This document shows positions 12,663-23,387 of a stretch of 64,000 nucleotides of DNA, piece by piece (positions within the stretch are counted from its first letter, which is position 1; every line of letters starts with the position of its first letter). The position numbers and the translations under genes are program-made. The stretch is from Adiantum capillus-veneris. Its lineage: Eukaryota > Streptophyta > Polypodiopsida > Polypodiales > Pteridaceae. Location: assembly GCA_014529385.2 (NCBI GenBank), contig CM043944.1:71378884-71442883 (forward strand), written 5' to 3'. Below the pieces are notes generated by a model. It did not search any database, was not told where the DNA came from, and saw nothing but the letters and a program-made list of their open reading frames with translations.

Positions 12663-12790
12663 CCCCCCCAAACTCAACGCCATCTCTTGTATGTCAAGCA
12701 TCGCTTGAAGCCGTCATAGCTTTGCCACTCCGATCCAAGGGCCTTTGTGAGGATATCTACAATTGGCTCATATGTCGCCACGTTGTCAAG
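12663..12790 (-). pseudogene. RNase H C-terminus of copia(-)
   Basis: The minus strand reads a short conserved copia RNase H tail containing VDILTKALGSE and ends in a stop just before the polypurine tract. The upstream half of RNase H is at 17.7 kb, on the far side of an inserted gypsy element. Confidence 0.75.
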
Positions 12791-13850
12791 AAGTGTGCAT
12801 TGCGACTAGGAAAGCGACGGGCCTCTGACTGTGAGGATTCGTAGCAAAATCAAGTAAGGCGTTGATGATTTGAAGCCAAAAACACACTCAAATAGAACAA
12901 AACTCCAGCCATGAAAGCTCCACTTTGAAAAATAACTCTTGTGTGTTTGAAGATTAGGTGTAGCCTCGCTCCCAATTGCACAGATGCAGTGATTTTTTGA
13001 CCTCTTAAAAACCCTAAATTGAAGCTTTGATTCTTTGTCGTGACCATTTAATAGAAGCTTCAGTAACTTATTAGAGAAGCCCAAGTAGTTATTTGAAGAG
13101 GGGAAACCCTAATTGGAGGCCTCACAGTCTCAACCATGTAGCACGGGACTGCACTAGCACCCTGTCTTGGAATGGCTGTATCTCCTTGCTTATATGCCCA
13201 AATGAGCTCATTCTTGGCTCTAGAACTTTCCTCTTAGATTGAGCAATGAGGGATCCATCATTGATGTGGGTTTTGGGGCTATTTTTTACCATTTATGGCC
13301 ATTTTTAGTCATTTTTGCCCAAAAATGCCCCTTTTTGTCCGTAAAATGCCCAAACTAGCTGGGAAAAATCCCTAAATTTGTGGGAAAATCCATTAGGCTC
13401 AAATTTCATGTTGAACCTCATTTTCCCACTTGGTAAGCACTTTGGACACGTCTTTTACGTCTGCACATGAAACCTGCTATTTTTAGCCAGCATCGCTTGC
13501 ATTGAACTTTCTAGGCAAAACGAGCGTGCCACTTCAAAACACTTGACATTTATACATTAATAAAAAAAATTAGGCATGTTTTAATGTGTTAAAACATGCC
13601 GCAGTGCCGCGTCCCTGGCCTCACCTGCCTGACAAGGTATGTATACACCTGCAACCATGGCATCCGTTTTCACATATATCACACTATGTACATTGTAGCA
13701 TTTGGTCCCACACATTAAAAACATAAAGAGTGAGGTAGATATTTTTATTTTCACATTATGAACGTGCCACGGCACAACATCCACACCCTATAAACATGCA
13801 CATCCTCCGGTATGTGCCACACATATCTTTTTGCTGCAGGTTTAATCTTC
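12791..13850. other. Unassigned sequence, probably the eroded 3' end of gypsy(-)
   Basis: No conserved domain or clear LTR was seen. By position it should hold the end of the gypsy(-) insertion, including its missing 3' LTR, but no match to the LTR at 17522-17707 is visible. Confidence 0.35.
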
Positions 13851-13869
13851 ATTTAAGTCCACATACATG

Positions 13870-14400
13870 TCGATTTCATCATCGCTTGCAACAAAATCTA
13901 ACGCATCATCCTCTCGTTATTCATCCAAATCCATAACACTTTCATCAAAGCCTTCATTCTAACTTTCTTGTGAATCAAAGGGATCTGTATCACCTCTTCT
14001 TTTGAATAACTTGTTTCTTTTCCCTACGATGGGAATCTTTATTTATGTCCCTCTAACTCATGCAAGGTATAAGTTGCATTTCCATGTACATGTTGAACCA
14101 CATAAGGACCAAACCATCTCTTTGAACGCTTTCTTATTGTGAATGTTGGTTGTCAAGACTGTTTTCATACACCAACATCCAATCACCTTCCTCAATAGCT
14201 TTAGGTCTAAGCCTATGCCTCTTATCAAATCTGTCTAAATCTGTCTTTATTCTTTAACCTTGCATCTTTCAATCGTGCTACTGCAATCTCAATATCTTGG
14301 GGCCTTCTTTGACAGGTTTCACAAGACTCCACAAAGTTTGAACTCTTGGTCAATCCACCCTTCTTGCCTTGTCAAAGTTCTCAGATAGCATCCAATGAGA
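13870..14400 (-). pseudogene. Integrase C-terminal region of gypsy(-)
   Basis: Fragments of the post-core integrase region are readable. They include a KRWFGPYVV block near 14,110 and an AVARLKDARLKNK block near 14,270, with a stop and shifts between them. RNase H lies only about 100 bp upstream, so the zinc-binding HHCC and DDE core of integrase are deleted. Confidence 0.6.
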
Positions 14401-14499
14401 AATTAGTCACCTTGATATAGGTCCTCTGTAAATGACTCAAATGCATTTGACAGGCAAACAGGATAACCCTTGGCATGAGAGATACTATAGAACTGTGTG

Positions 14500-15055
14500 C
14501 CTATATCATCACCCTCGACAACCATGTCTTCTTCATTTTCATACCTTGCTCTTGAAAGCATATCCGCAATTGGATTATCTTTCCCTAGAATATGCTTAAA
14601 TTATCGATTTAAGGACTTTATGTAGGCAATCCATCTCAACATAGCAATGTCGGGATTTGAGCAACTTGTGATCATTCCAAGAAGGGGTAGACAATCAGTC
14701 TCCACTATTACAGTTGCTCCTATCAAATACTCTTTGTCTCATTTTAGTATGTCATTACTCCCCATAACTCTCTTTTTACCTGTGGATAGTTGCGTTGATG
14801 AGCACTTAGGACTTTTGCTCCAAATCTCACCATATATCGCTTGCCATCATCATCATCTAGCCCAATTGCCCATCCAATTCCTGTGGGGCTAGTATCCAAT
14901 GTTACAATTACATATCTTCCACATTCATAGTTTGCTTTCCTCAAAGTTGGAGAAATAAGCAGCAACTTCTTTAATTTTCTCATGGCATGGGTATGCATTT
15001 CCTCCCATTGAAACTTTTGGTTCTTTCTCAAAAGTTGATACAAAGGTTGTGCCAC
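14500..15055 (-). pseudogene. RNase H domain of gypsy(-)
   Basis: The frame at 15,055-14,744 shows the typical gypsy RT thumb and RNase H start (FQWEE; VTLDTSPTGIGWAI; YPQVKRELWG). The domain continues across a stop to a HILGKDNPIADMLSR block near 14,560. The first catalytic Asp is present. Confidence 0.8.
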
Positions 15056-15280
15056 ATGCGCATAATGTGGAATCTAGATAACATAGAACACACATGCACC
15101 CAAGAACCTTCAAACCTCGGTTACATTAATACATTTCGCTTTCATTCTTTGAATCACATCAATCTTTGTTGGACAAGGCCTTCTACCATATGGCCCGCAC
15201 ATATGTCCCACAATAAAAATTTTGCTCACACCAAACACTGACTTTTGGCCAAACAAGGTAAGGTTCACCTCTTCCAACCT

Positions 15281-16087
15281 TTACAAGATATTATCACAAT
15301 CATTGATATGGTTTGCCACATACTTTTGGCACCCCCTTGAGTCCAGAGCCACATCTATGTCACTTACATCACATCCTTTGATTGGCACATTATCAAGGAA
15401 AGGCATTGTAGTTTGCAGTATGAAGTCACGTAGTACTTTGTTCATACCATTCATCATATGTGCAACTGAGTTAGATTCTCCATGAGGTAATGTGCACATC
15501 CTTACCAGACCCAAAGGTGTCCTCATGGTAGTCAGGTCCCTGCTTTCCATTGCTAGCTGGAATTGATCATACCGTGAGTACAAATCCCCCATAGAATATA
15601 GTGCCCTTCCTGCGAATGCCTCTGCAAATCCATCTACAACTGGCCTTGTACCCACATTTCTGATTGTCACCTAATTTACAGGTTTCATACCCTGAATAAA
15701 GTGTAAAGAACCATTTTTCTTCATAACTGTGAACCATTTGTTCGAATATGGAGCACAAGAAGGCTTCAAATTACCCATCTTGATCTTTTCATTAAGCAAC
15801 TCGATGTGTTTTGGCAAATGGTCCTTTGGAACCGGAATAGGCCTCAAGTTCCAAGGTAAATGAGGGATAGTGAGGATTACCATAGGAGAAACAATGGATG
15901 GATCAACACACCCTATCTCATGCGGCTCAAATGCAATTAAAGCCTTTCCATGTTTGGCAAGCATTTCTTCAAAGCATACTCTTTCAACATCTATCAAACT
16001 GTCCTTGCAACCAATCTTTAACTCCTTCAAAGTATCACGTGTAAACTTATGTTCAATCTTGTTCAATTCACAAAGACTAGCCTGCAA
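15281..16087 (-). pseudogene. Reverse transcriptase of gypsy(-)
   Basis: Two minus-strand frames joined by a stop near 15,671 give a gypsy RT. The primer-side region (PHLPWNLRPIPVPKDH, LNEKIKMGNLKPS) is followed by the palm (MGDLYSRYDQFQLAMESRD, TTMRTPLGL). The catalytic box reads PFLDNV, where PFxDDV is expected, so the second catalytic Asp is lost. It follows the gag/protease region containing the 124-bp duplication. Confidence 0.8.
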
Positions 16088-16134
16088 AGCAACTCAATCC
16101 ATCTTATCTATACAGTCTTTTGGTAGAGGTAACG

Positions 16135-16370
16135 CCACTGGTTTCACTTTCTTTGCCACAGACTTGTACTTGGTCTCCACTAGTACATCAACACCTTGAG
16201 CATTTTTGAAATCCTCAATGATTTTGTACATTTCTATTGAGCATACATTTTTTGAAATCCACTGGTTTCACTTTCTTTGCCACAGACTTGTACTTGGTCT
16301 CCACTCATACATCAACACCTTGAGCATTTTTGAAATCCTCAATGACTTTGTACATTTCTATTGAGCATAC
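16135..16370. repeat. 124-bp tandem duplication in gypsy(-)
   Basis: The sequence starting CCACTGGTTTCAC at 16135 recurs at 16259 with only a few substitutions. The two copies have a period of 124 bp, which is not a multiple of three, so the duplication also shifts the reading frame. Confidence 0.9.
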
Positions 16371-16408
16371 CTTCACGACCTCACTTCCCATTTGCAAATT
16401 GCAATCCA

Positions 16409-17520
16409 CTAAAGACTCCAAGTCTTGCATAGTATCCATAAACGAACACTCATCAAACACACATGTAATGCATTCACCATCTTCTTTTCTTTAGAGGCTT
16501 CTTGCATAGGCACTTCGGGGATAAGCATTTGTTGCAAGGAAGCTGATCTAGGAGGCACTGTGTCATTTTTGCCTCCACTCCTCGTGGCCCATTTTGAAGG
16601 CCCTTCATCCCCATTCTTGCATCTGTTTTTCTCTTCGACAATGGCCTCATTGGCTTGACATTTGGCAATGTAATCATGCACTGACAAAGAGTCTACAGGG
16701 TCATTCCAACATGTTTCTAGCCAAATGTAATCCCCAGCTTCATGCAAGACCTCTTTAGTCATTTTACCCTTCATAGCAGACTCTATTGCCCATGGCCACT
16801 GTTCTCCAATCCCATTAGATGCTTCTTCTCCAACCTTGACTCCTTTTTGCTTTATAGGCTCCACCTTCAACCCATAGGTGGCTGCCTCAACCATTGAGAT
16901 GGCATGGCTAGTAGCCATGTCCTCAACTAGCTTCTCATCCCACCTTTGTGCAAAGTTTCTCCCCAAGAGCTTACATGTTTCACTTATGTGAATTTTTCCA
17001 TCTTTAAAGAAAACAAGCTCCTTTGTCAAATCATCTTTAAAACTTTCACAATCCTTCCTTGCATGGTCAGTACTATCACACCATATGCATCTATTTACAA
17101 AGCCTTCTCTGTTTTGAGGTCTTTGCCCTATAGATTGTCCTGATGGTTGTCCCTTTTCTTCTAGCCTTGTAAGCTTTAACTTTAGCTCTTGCATTCCCTT
17201 GACAACATCATCTAGAATGGACTTGTCACTCTTTGGAACCACAATAACAGGCTTTATGGGACTCTCAGGAACGCTTGGGGATTGAGTAGGGTTAACTATC
17301 ATCTTGTCTCTCCGTTGTAGTCGCTTAGCTAGCAGTGAAATTGCATCTTCAACCTCATTCCAATCAGTCTTCAAACCCTGTTCCGCATCCTTATCCTCAA
17401 GTAGTAGCTCTAACTTCTCTTGAATCTCTTTACCTCTGCAGCCTACAAAAAGAGCTTTGTCTTCTTTGACTTTAGCATAGCCCTTTTTTCCTCCCCCTTC
17501 TCCCCTGAGCTCTGATACCA
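16409..17520 (-). CDS. gag-like protein of gypsy(-)
   Basis: A long open frame on the minus strand runs through the primer site and into the LTR, so the annotated ATG at 17563 is not credible and the true start is uncertain. The frame contains a CX2CX4HX4C zinc knuckle (CIWCDSTDHARKDC, near 17,080). After the knuckle come a helical region and a Lys/Glu-rich segment. No protease motif is clear. At about 370 residues it is the longest intact frame of this element. Confidence 0.7.
17507..17520 (-). other. Primer-binding site of gypsy(-)
   Basis: The minus strand reads TGGTATCAGAGCTC, complementary to the 3' end of initiator tRNA-Met, one base after the LTR end. Confidence 0.85.
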
Positions 17521-17521
17521 A

Positions 17522-17707
17522 TGTGAGAACCCTAGGAGCTAGAGACCTGGATCCACCACCCAACCGCCCATACTTATAGGCTCTTAGCCCTAGGATCCCC
17601 TGTCCACACTGCTAGCTGGCCCGTGGCCGGGGTCCGTGACCCCCCTTAGGGTAGGGCCCTGCCCGTAGGACCCATGTCTTGACACCTCACATGCCACCAC
17701 TACAACA
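17522..17707 (-). repeat. 5' LTR of gypsy(-)
   Basis: On the minus strand it runs from TGTTGTAG to TTCTCACA with a TATAAGTA box. It is short (186 bp) and GC-rich compared with its surroundings. Confidence 0.65.
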
Positions 17708-19314
17708 CCCCTGTACTATGCCTATGTACTCAAAAGAGCTGCTATAGGTTGCTTCTTGCTGCTCCATGTGATAGTAGCACTCCCAAGTGAGAACATGAAT
17801 CCGTTGGTAGACCTACGATCGTATGTACTACAAGCCCAATTTGCATTTGTGTAGCCATAGAGCTGTAACTCCACATCAATCCTATAAAAGAGTGGATAAT
17901 CCAAAGTAGCACTCACATAGTGCAAAGTACGCTTCACTCCATCCAAGTGTGGTTTCCTGGGAGACTGCATAAACTGACTCACCAATCCAACTATGTTGCT
18001 CAAGTCTGGACGTGAGATAGTCAAGTAGATCAAGCCACCCACAATCTTTTTTACATGGTAGCATTATCAAGCACTTTCCCTGCATCATTCCCCAACTTTA
18101 AATTCTGATCTAAGGGAGTTGCAATTAGCTTACAATCAGCCATACATACTTTTTCAACATACCTAAAGCATATTGACTTTGAGACAACCATACACCTTCT
18201 TCTGTGCGAATAATTTCAATGCCCAAGAAATATCACAAGTCTCCCAAGTCTTTCATGTCAAAATCTTGCATAAGTAGAGCCTGCATGCCCTCTACTTCAG
18301 CCACGTTATCACCTCTAGCAATCAAATCATCCACATAAATTCATATTGCCTCAATTTCCATCTCATCCTTCTGCACATACAATGAATGGTTTGCATCACA
18401 TATCTCAAAGCCCAATGTAATGAGGAATGCCACAATCCTTTCATACCAAGCTCTAGGTGCTTGCTTTAGCCCATACAATGCTTTCTTTAACCTGCATAGA
18501 AGGTCACGTAGCCTCATATTTGCATTACCTTGTGGCTACTCCATATACATAGTTTCCACCAAGTCTCCATTCAAAAATGCATTCTTTCATCCATTTGTTT
18601 CAACACCCATTTTAATGCGACAACCACTACAATAAACAACGAATGGTAGCCATCTTAGCTACAAGGTTGAGCGTCTCCTCATAATCAATCACAAAAGTTT
18701 ATGCATAACCTTTGGCCACAAGTCTAGTCTTGTACCTACTCACACTGCCATCAGTATTATGCTTTATTTTGTAAACCCACTTACATCCAATTTCCTTCTT
18801 CTTCTTTGGTAATGGCACAAATTCCCATATTTCATTTGCATCAAGTGCAACTATCTCTTCATCCATATCTTGCCACCATTTTTCATCCTTGACAGCATCC
18901 TCAAAACATGTGTGTTCTACTTCCTCTGTAATCTTCGCCATAAATGCACAACGATGAGACACATAACTATCATAAGTCAATCTTTGTACAAGATTTCTTG
19001 CTCTTTCTGACCTACCTGGTCCAGGATCACTTCTAGGTGCCCTATTCCTTGCTTGCATTTTTCTTACACCCGTAGTCTTCAGAGAGGGTATGTCAAAATC
19101 CTCATCCAAATTGTGCTCAGATCCATTGCTATCGCCATCATCATAGCCAACACTCAAATTTGGCAACTTAGGGGCATTATCAACGTTTTCCTTTCCTTTC
19201 CCTTAATATATTTGAAGAGTTTGCAGGATCTCACTCTTTCACGTGACCTACCACTCCATGGATTCTCACCATGACTTGCACTAGAGGACCCTTGAGTCCC
19301 ACTCAAAACTTGTG
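17708..19314 (-). pseudogene. RT and N-terminal RNase H of copia(-)
   Basis: Reading on the minus strand, the fragment starts near GPNAQVLSG and a linker, followed by copia RT (CKWVYKIKHNTDGS; RLVAKGYA near 18,720). The VDDLI catalytic box is near 18,320 and the MKDLGD block near 18,260. RNase H follows, from YTNANWACSTYDRRSTNGF to the SSKKQP block near 17,760. Stops and shifts are frequent. The fragment is cut on its high-coordinate side by the inverted-repeat segment and on its low side by gypsy(-). Confidence 0.85.
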
Positions 19315-19749
19315 CATTAGGGCCAAAAACGGCTAGAAAAGGGTTGTTTGTTAATCTTAGAATTAAGCAATAGTTCAATATTCATTTGAAACGTATACAA
19401 AAGTATGGAACTCTTATGTCCTCTATCTTCGGTTTTGATGGTCCTATTTGGCGAAGAGCGGTCTTGATCACAAGGCCAAAACCGCTATATTTAGGTGCTT
19501 TCGGCGAGTAAGCTCATTAAATTTGTGGCCCAAAGTAATGACGCCTGATCTTTTATTCTATTTTATATTTCACAAAATCATTGTCAAAAGATACAAATCT
19601 CTACTTCAAGGCTCTAAAAAAAAGGCCATTAATGACAATCACCTACTTTTTTAAAACGTATACCTTTTTCACTTTCCCTCTATTTTGTGAGAGGTTTAGG
19701 TCTTTTCGTCACTGTATTTTCTTTTTTCTTCTCTAATATCTGAGTTTCC

Positions 19750-20970
19750 ATGGCGTCTTCTACACGTTTCCCTTCACATAATATAACTTCTTGTGACTTT
19801 CATAACGTTACAGAGGATGGTCTTTGGAAACCCATGTCTTTTCGTGTCAATGACTGGGTAACAATGCTTCCTTCATGCAAAGGTCTACACAGAGTGAAGA
19901 GAACCAAACGAGATAAAGTAAAAAACCATTGGAAAGGTTGTGTTCTTGCTTTCAAATTGACCAACAATGGCTGGCCAGCTAAGGTTCAACATGTGTACAT
20001 GGCCGAGGATATGGTGTTGGACTTGGACAAACATCCCACACTGCATTCTTACTATATATAATAAAAAATCTTATCTATCTAATAAAATGAATTTATCATT
20101 CTCCCAATGGTCTTTCTCATTTTTTATTCCATTTCAGATATCTTTCCTTCAACAACTGTGGAGTGGGAGCCTGTGAAGAGCCTAAGTGCGGGCCTAAGTG
20201 GGGCATTCAAAGCAATGCATAAAGGATTGCAGATGCTATGTATGATGACAAACCACCTTCTTTTTACAAAACAATGGATTTGTTTGTCTATTTTGCAGAA
20301 TACAAGGTTCCATCACAAGAAGGTGCATATGGAGAACTACATTAGTTACCCATTCCCACCATAAGTTCACATGCATGTACTGTATCAAGCTTCAAATCCA
20401 AGATCAAAGAAGACATCCTTAAAGCTATGTCTCCGGGTAGGATATCAAGAAGGATTAAAGCTCAATGGTTCTTGCCTATACGTGTCTTTGTGGCATGTCT
20501 CAAAACAATGGGCTTGCAGAGGACAAAGACGATGTGGCTTAATAGAAGACTTTCTATGACTGAAGTAGATAATGTACTTGGAGACGGGTGAAATACCAAA
20601 GAGCTTTTCATATTGGCGATAATATTAGTTGTAGAGTAAGCCCAAATTCTATGTCTATCTCATATCAACTATGTCATCAGTCATTAGTTCTAGGCTATGA
20701 CTATAGTAGATGGAGAAGCAAGTTAGGTAGTTGGATTCCTCTCGACTCTAAGGAAAATTGTCCAGAGTTTGAACTAAACGTCATAGTCCATCCACACATT
20801 GAGCATAGAAGCCTTATAGTAACAACAAATTGGAGACTACAAGGTGCTAATCTCTTGAGTTTCTTGATGAAACATCTCCTAAGTATAGATTCAAAATGGA
20901 TGGAGTTGTTGTGAGCACAAGGATGGAGAATTCAACCTCTTGCATCACATGTCTTCCCCCAAAAAGAGTT
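19750..20970 (+). CDS. Hypothetical multi-exon gene, unknown function
   Basis: The first exon opens at the ATG at 19750 and encodes about 103 residues with a patterned beta-rich core (FRVNDWVTM, HWKGCVLAF). A T-rich, CAG-ending sequence near 20,140 could be an acceptor. After it, frames encode a Cys-rich block (CGVGACEEPKCGPKWG, about 20,155-20,205) and then a basic segment around 20,400-20,560 and a Cys-containing tail near 20,930. The first exon has a weak resemblance to chromatin BAH-type domains, but I cannot assign it. Exon borders are guesses and stops occur between the pieces. Confidence 0.35.
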
Positions 20971-21580
20971 GTATTTGAGCCACTTGCAAGGGCTTGAAAA
21001 AACCAGTTCAATGTTGTAATCATTGCATTTTGCAAATATACTACCTTGTTGTGATCATTATTTATGTTGTTTTAAATTTACATGACACCATGATACACAG
21101 TTAAGAATCGAATAGTTGGTATTAAATTTTGAAGTAAAAATTATGAACCACCAAAGGGTGTATGTTCGTATGGACAAAATCTCGGGGGGGAAGGGGGGGG
21201 GGGGGGGTCACTTAATTATTATGTGACTATCACGTGAGTGCAGCAAAAGGGGTTATTAAATTTTATTTTATTTTCACATTTTCACATACAGAAGGGTACC
21301 ATAAAATGGAATTTAAAAAAAAAATCACAGATTGAATAAGAATAGGGTGTATTTTAGTTTTCAAACAGATAAGGATTCTTAGAAATAGTACTTGAACACA
21401 CGTGATATACACAATTTATACATAGTGACCCCCCTTGGGACAAAATGAACAAAAGTGTACATAACTTTGTGGAGTAATCAATCATGAAACTCCACTTTTT
21501 TTGTTTGCCTAAAGGATTTTGCATCCTCAGAGACCCTTTTTCTTTTGTGTTCAGGAGGGGGTGAAGTCAGTTCAAGGGAA
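20971..21580. other. Intergenic stretch with G-runs
   Basis: No gene was seen. It contains a G-run at 21184-21207 (broken by AA), an A-run near 21,315 and AT-rich sequence. Confidence 0.5.

Positions 21581-21615
<35 letters not shown>
21581..21615. repeat. Poly-G run of 35
   Basis: There are 35 consecutive G residues. Homopolymers this long are unstable, and the length may be a sequencing artefact. Confidence 0.9.
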
Positions 21616-21616
<1 letters not shown>

Positions 21617-21705
21617 GACCTGGGCTCCTCGGCCCTTGGCATAGAAGACTTGGCAGGGGGTTCTATGGGGGTTGGTGCTTTGGCCTGAGGAGTGGTTGGC
21701 TTGGG

Positions 21706-22248
21706 TCACTTGGCAACCTTCTTTGGCAACATGAGTGGTTGTTTGAAAGGTGAGCCAAGTGCTTCCCACTTACTGTTCTTAGCTGAGCGACGCTTTTGAA
21801 CCTTGAATTTTAATGGTGAATGGAATAGATGGCCCTTTGCATGTGCTTTTCTTTTTGCAGGGCTCTTCTTCTTGGTGGGGCTCTTCCTCTTGGCAGGGAT
21901 CTTCTTGGTAGGGATCTTCTTGGTAGGGCTCTTCTTTGCAAGACTCTTATTTATATGGATTCTCTTTGAAGGGCTCTTCTTTGCAAAGCTCTTATTTTTA
22001 TAGATCCTCTTTGAAGGGATCTTCTTTGTATGGCTCTTCTTTGCAGGGCTCTTCTTCTTGTGATCCCTTTTCTTTGCATCCAAACCCTTCGTGGCTCTAC
22101 CTTTCTTTGGTGGCAAAGGAGACTCTGCTTCATCTGTAGTTTGTGCCATAGGAGAGTCTAGATCATTTGGGTTTATTGATCTTTCCAAAACCATAGAAAG
22201 AGCCTTCTCTCTCACCCACGTGACCCAAGACTTTGGATATTCATGCAA
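21706..22248 (-). CDS. Lysine-rich, histone-H1-like C-terminal exon
   Basis: The exon starts after a clear acceptor (minus-strand TTTGCTGTAG) and ends at a stop at 21706. After about 55 mixed residues (HEYPKSWVTWVREKALSM) it becomes a repeat of short units of the type KKSPAKK, KKIPSKR and KKSPTKK for about 80 residues, then a basic tail. This resembles the AKP-rich tails of linker histones and would bind DNA or act as a nuclear-localising tail. By splice phase and spacing it is read as the last exon of the gene that begins with the H3-like exon. Replication-slippage expansion of a 15-30-bp repeat explains its regularity. Confidence 0.6.
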   Translation of the reverse strand: MHEYPKSWVTWVREKALSMVLERSINPNDLDSPMAQTTDEAESPLPPKKGRATKGLDAKKRDHKKKSPAKKSHTKKIPSKRIYKNKSFAKKSPSKRIHINKSLAKKSPTKKIPTKKIPAKRKSPTKKKSPAKRKAHAKGHLFHSPLKFKVQKRRSAKNSKWEALGSPFKQPLMLPKKVAK

Positions 22249-22341
22249 CTACAGCAAATAAAAAAAGAAAATAAAGAACATGAGCATATACATAAGTTAA
22301 GAAGTCAAAACAAATCAATGGCACATGAGATGCACACTTAC

Positions 22342-22421
22342 AGTGAGTGTAGTCATCCTGCACCTTGACTCAAGATATCTCCATGCATTGGCAAGCACCA
22401 TACATCCACAAGATTTTGAAT
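22342..22421 (-). CDS. Exon with a possible Ulp1/C48 cysteine-protease motif
   Basis: An 80-bp exon is bounded by AAACAG (acceptor) and CACT|GTAAGT (donor). It encodes SKSCGCMVLANAWRYLESR, whose S-C-G-x-x-V-L pattern resembles the catalytic Cys block of Ulp1 (C48) proteases. These are often carried by plant Mutator-like and other DNA transposons. The His and Asp/Trp parts of the active site were not identified. Upstream exons near 22,535 and 22,690 encode helical segments that could be the rest of the domain. The match is short, so the call is tentative. Confidence 0.4.
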
Positions 22422-22764
22422 CTGTTTATAGAGACAATTTTTGATTGTAGTACTTGAAAGATTCTATATTGAAATCCCTATTTGTGGTACTCAGGTGACC
22501 AACGATAAGTTTGACAGCACTGTAAGAAGACATCAATCAAAAATCTACTAATAGAAGACAAGGGGACATCAAGCATAGTTCATACTTCAGACTTAAAGTT
22601 TACTTCTCCCATGGATACTTGACAATGAATTCATAAATATAACATCTTTCTCCAGAAGATTGAAGATAATAAGACTCCAATGCTCTCTAGAGGAAAATAA
22701 CAATTATCCAAGAATACCACAGAATATAAAAAATTGTTAGGAGTTAAGACTTACTCTTCAACAT

Positions 22765-22924
22765 AGGGGTATATTATGTATGTAATTGTAGGAGGTCAGC
22801 ATGTCAAACTCTTCAAAAAAAACTTAGAAGGCTTTCTTGCTTGTCGAATAGGCATTGTGTCAGTAGAGGATCAAGTATGGATATTTGCATAGCTATAGCC
22901 TCTGGAAGATCCCTCATAAGACAC
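22765..22924 (-). CDS. Internal exon of the H3-like gene
   Basis: The acceptor TTCAG at 22925-22930 completes the split Arg codon left by the upstream exon (AG|G), so the frame runs straight on into CLMRDLPEAIAMQISILDP. The frame then meets a T8 run near 22,815. A one-base change there separates SLLSFF plus a stop from an EEFDMLTSYNYIHN continuation. A donor-like GTAAGT follows near 22,755. The phase match is strong evidence that this was a real spliced gene. Function is unknown. Confidence 0.5.
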
Positions 22925-23006
22925 CTGAAGTCAAAGAAAATGCATCCCCCAATGAGGACCTTGTAAGTGCATATGCACTAATAATTAGCGAAGGGGAAAC
23001 ACATAC

Positions 23007-23320
23007 CTAAGACAGATAAAGAACACAGTATCACCAACCTCAATGTTGGGGTTTACAAGCATACTTGTGTCTTGAGGGAATATGTCATAGTACACCTCAT
23101 CATCCCCATACATGGAGACATCCACAACCATTTGGCCTGTAACTTTTTCATAAAGGAGAGAGTTGGATGCTCTTTAAAACATTTCTTGCTCTATAAGGAT
23201 AGCATCTTCTGATATCATGTCTTGCTCCCTCTCAACCTCCTTACCTGCTTTGATATCCTTGGCCTTTCTTGTGTCATACTGATGTGTAACATCTTCAATG
23301 ACAACCCCTGACTTCTTTTG
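23007..23320 (-). CDS. Internal exon of the H3-like gene, with one in-frame stop
   Basis: The exon is bounded by GGCAG (acceptor) and CTTAG|GTATGT (donor). It encodes a Lys/Glu-rich segment (KKSGVVIEDVTHQYDTRKAK), then one TAA at 23174-23176, then an ordered acidic segment (VVDVSMYGDDEVYYDIFPQ). The frame is the same on both sides of the TAA, so the stop is probably a point mutation. No known domain is recognised. Confidence 0.5.
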
Positions 23321-23387
23321 CTGCCTGGCAGGGGGAATATTTAAAATTTGATAGGCTAAGATCCTCACTAGGAATTGACTCAAGAAC

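Larger units (their letters stand above)
13850..17707 (-). mobile_element. Ty3/gypsy element gypsy(-), inserted in copia(-) RNase H
   Basis: In minus-strand order there is a 5' LTR (17522-17707), a tRNA-Met primer site (17507-17520), gag with a CCHC knuckle, RT, RNase H and an integrase C-terminal part. The LTR's outer edge abuts the copia(-) RNase H frame, which breaks after the conserved EAEYRG-like position. The right target flank is CCCCT (17708-17712). The left boundary and 3' LTR were not found. The RT resembles the gypsy type common in fungi and some seed-free plants, with an MTPLGL-like palm segment. The placement of that RT type is from memory. Confidence 0.75.

Noticed and set aside
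17521-17563. ATG at 17563 as the gag start of gypsy(-)
   Set aside because: It lies in the LTR and the frame runs through the primer-binding site, so translation from it is not expected.
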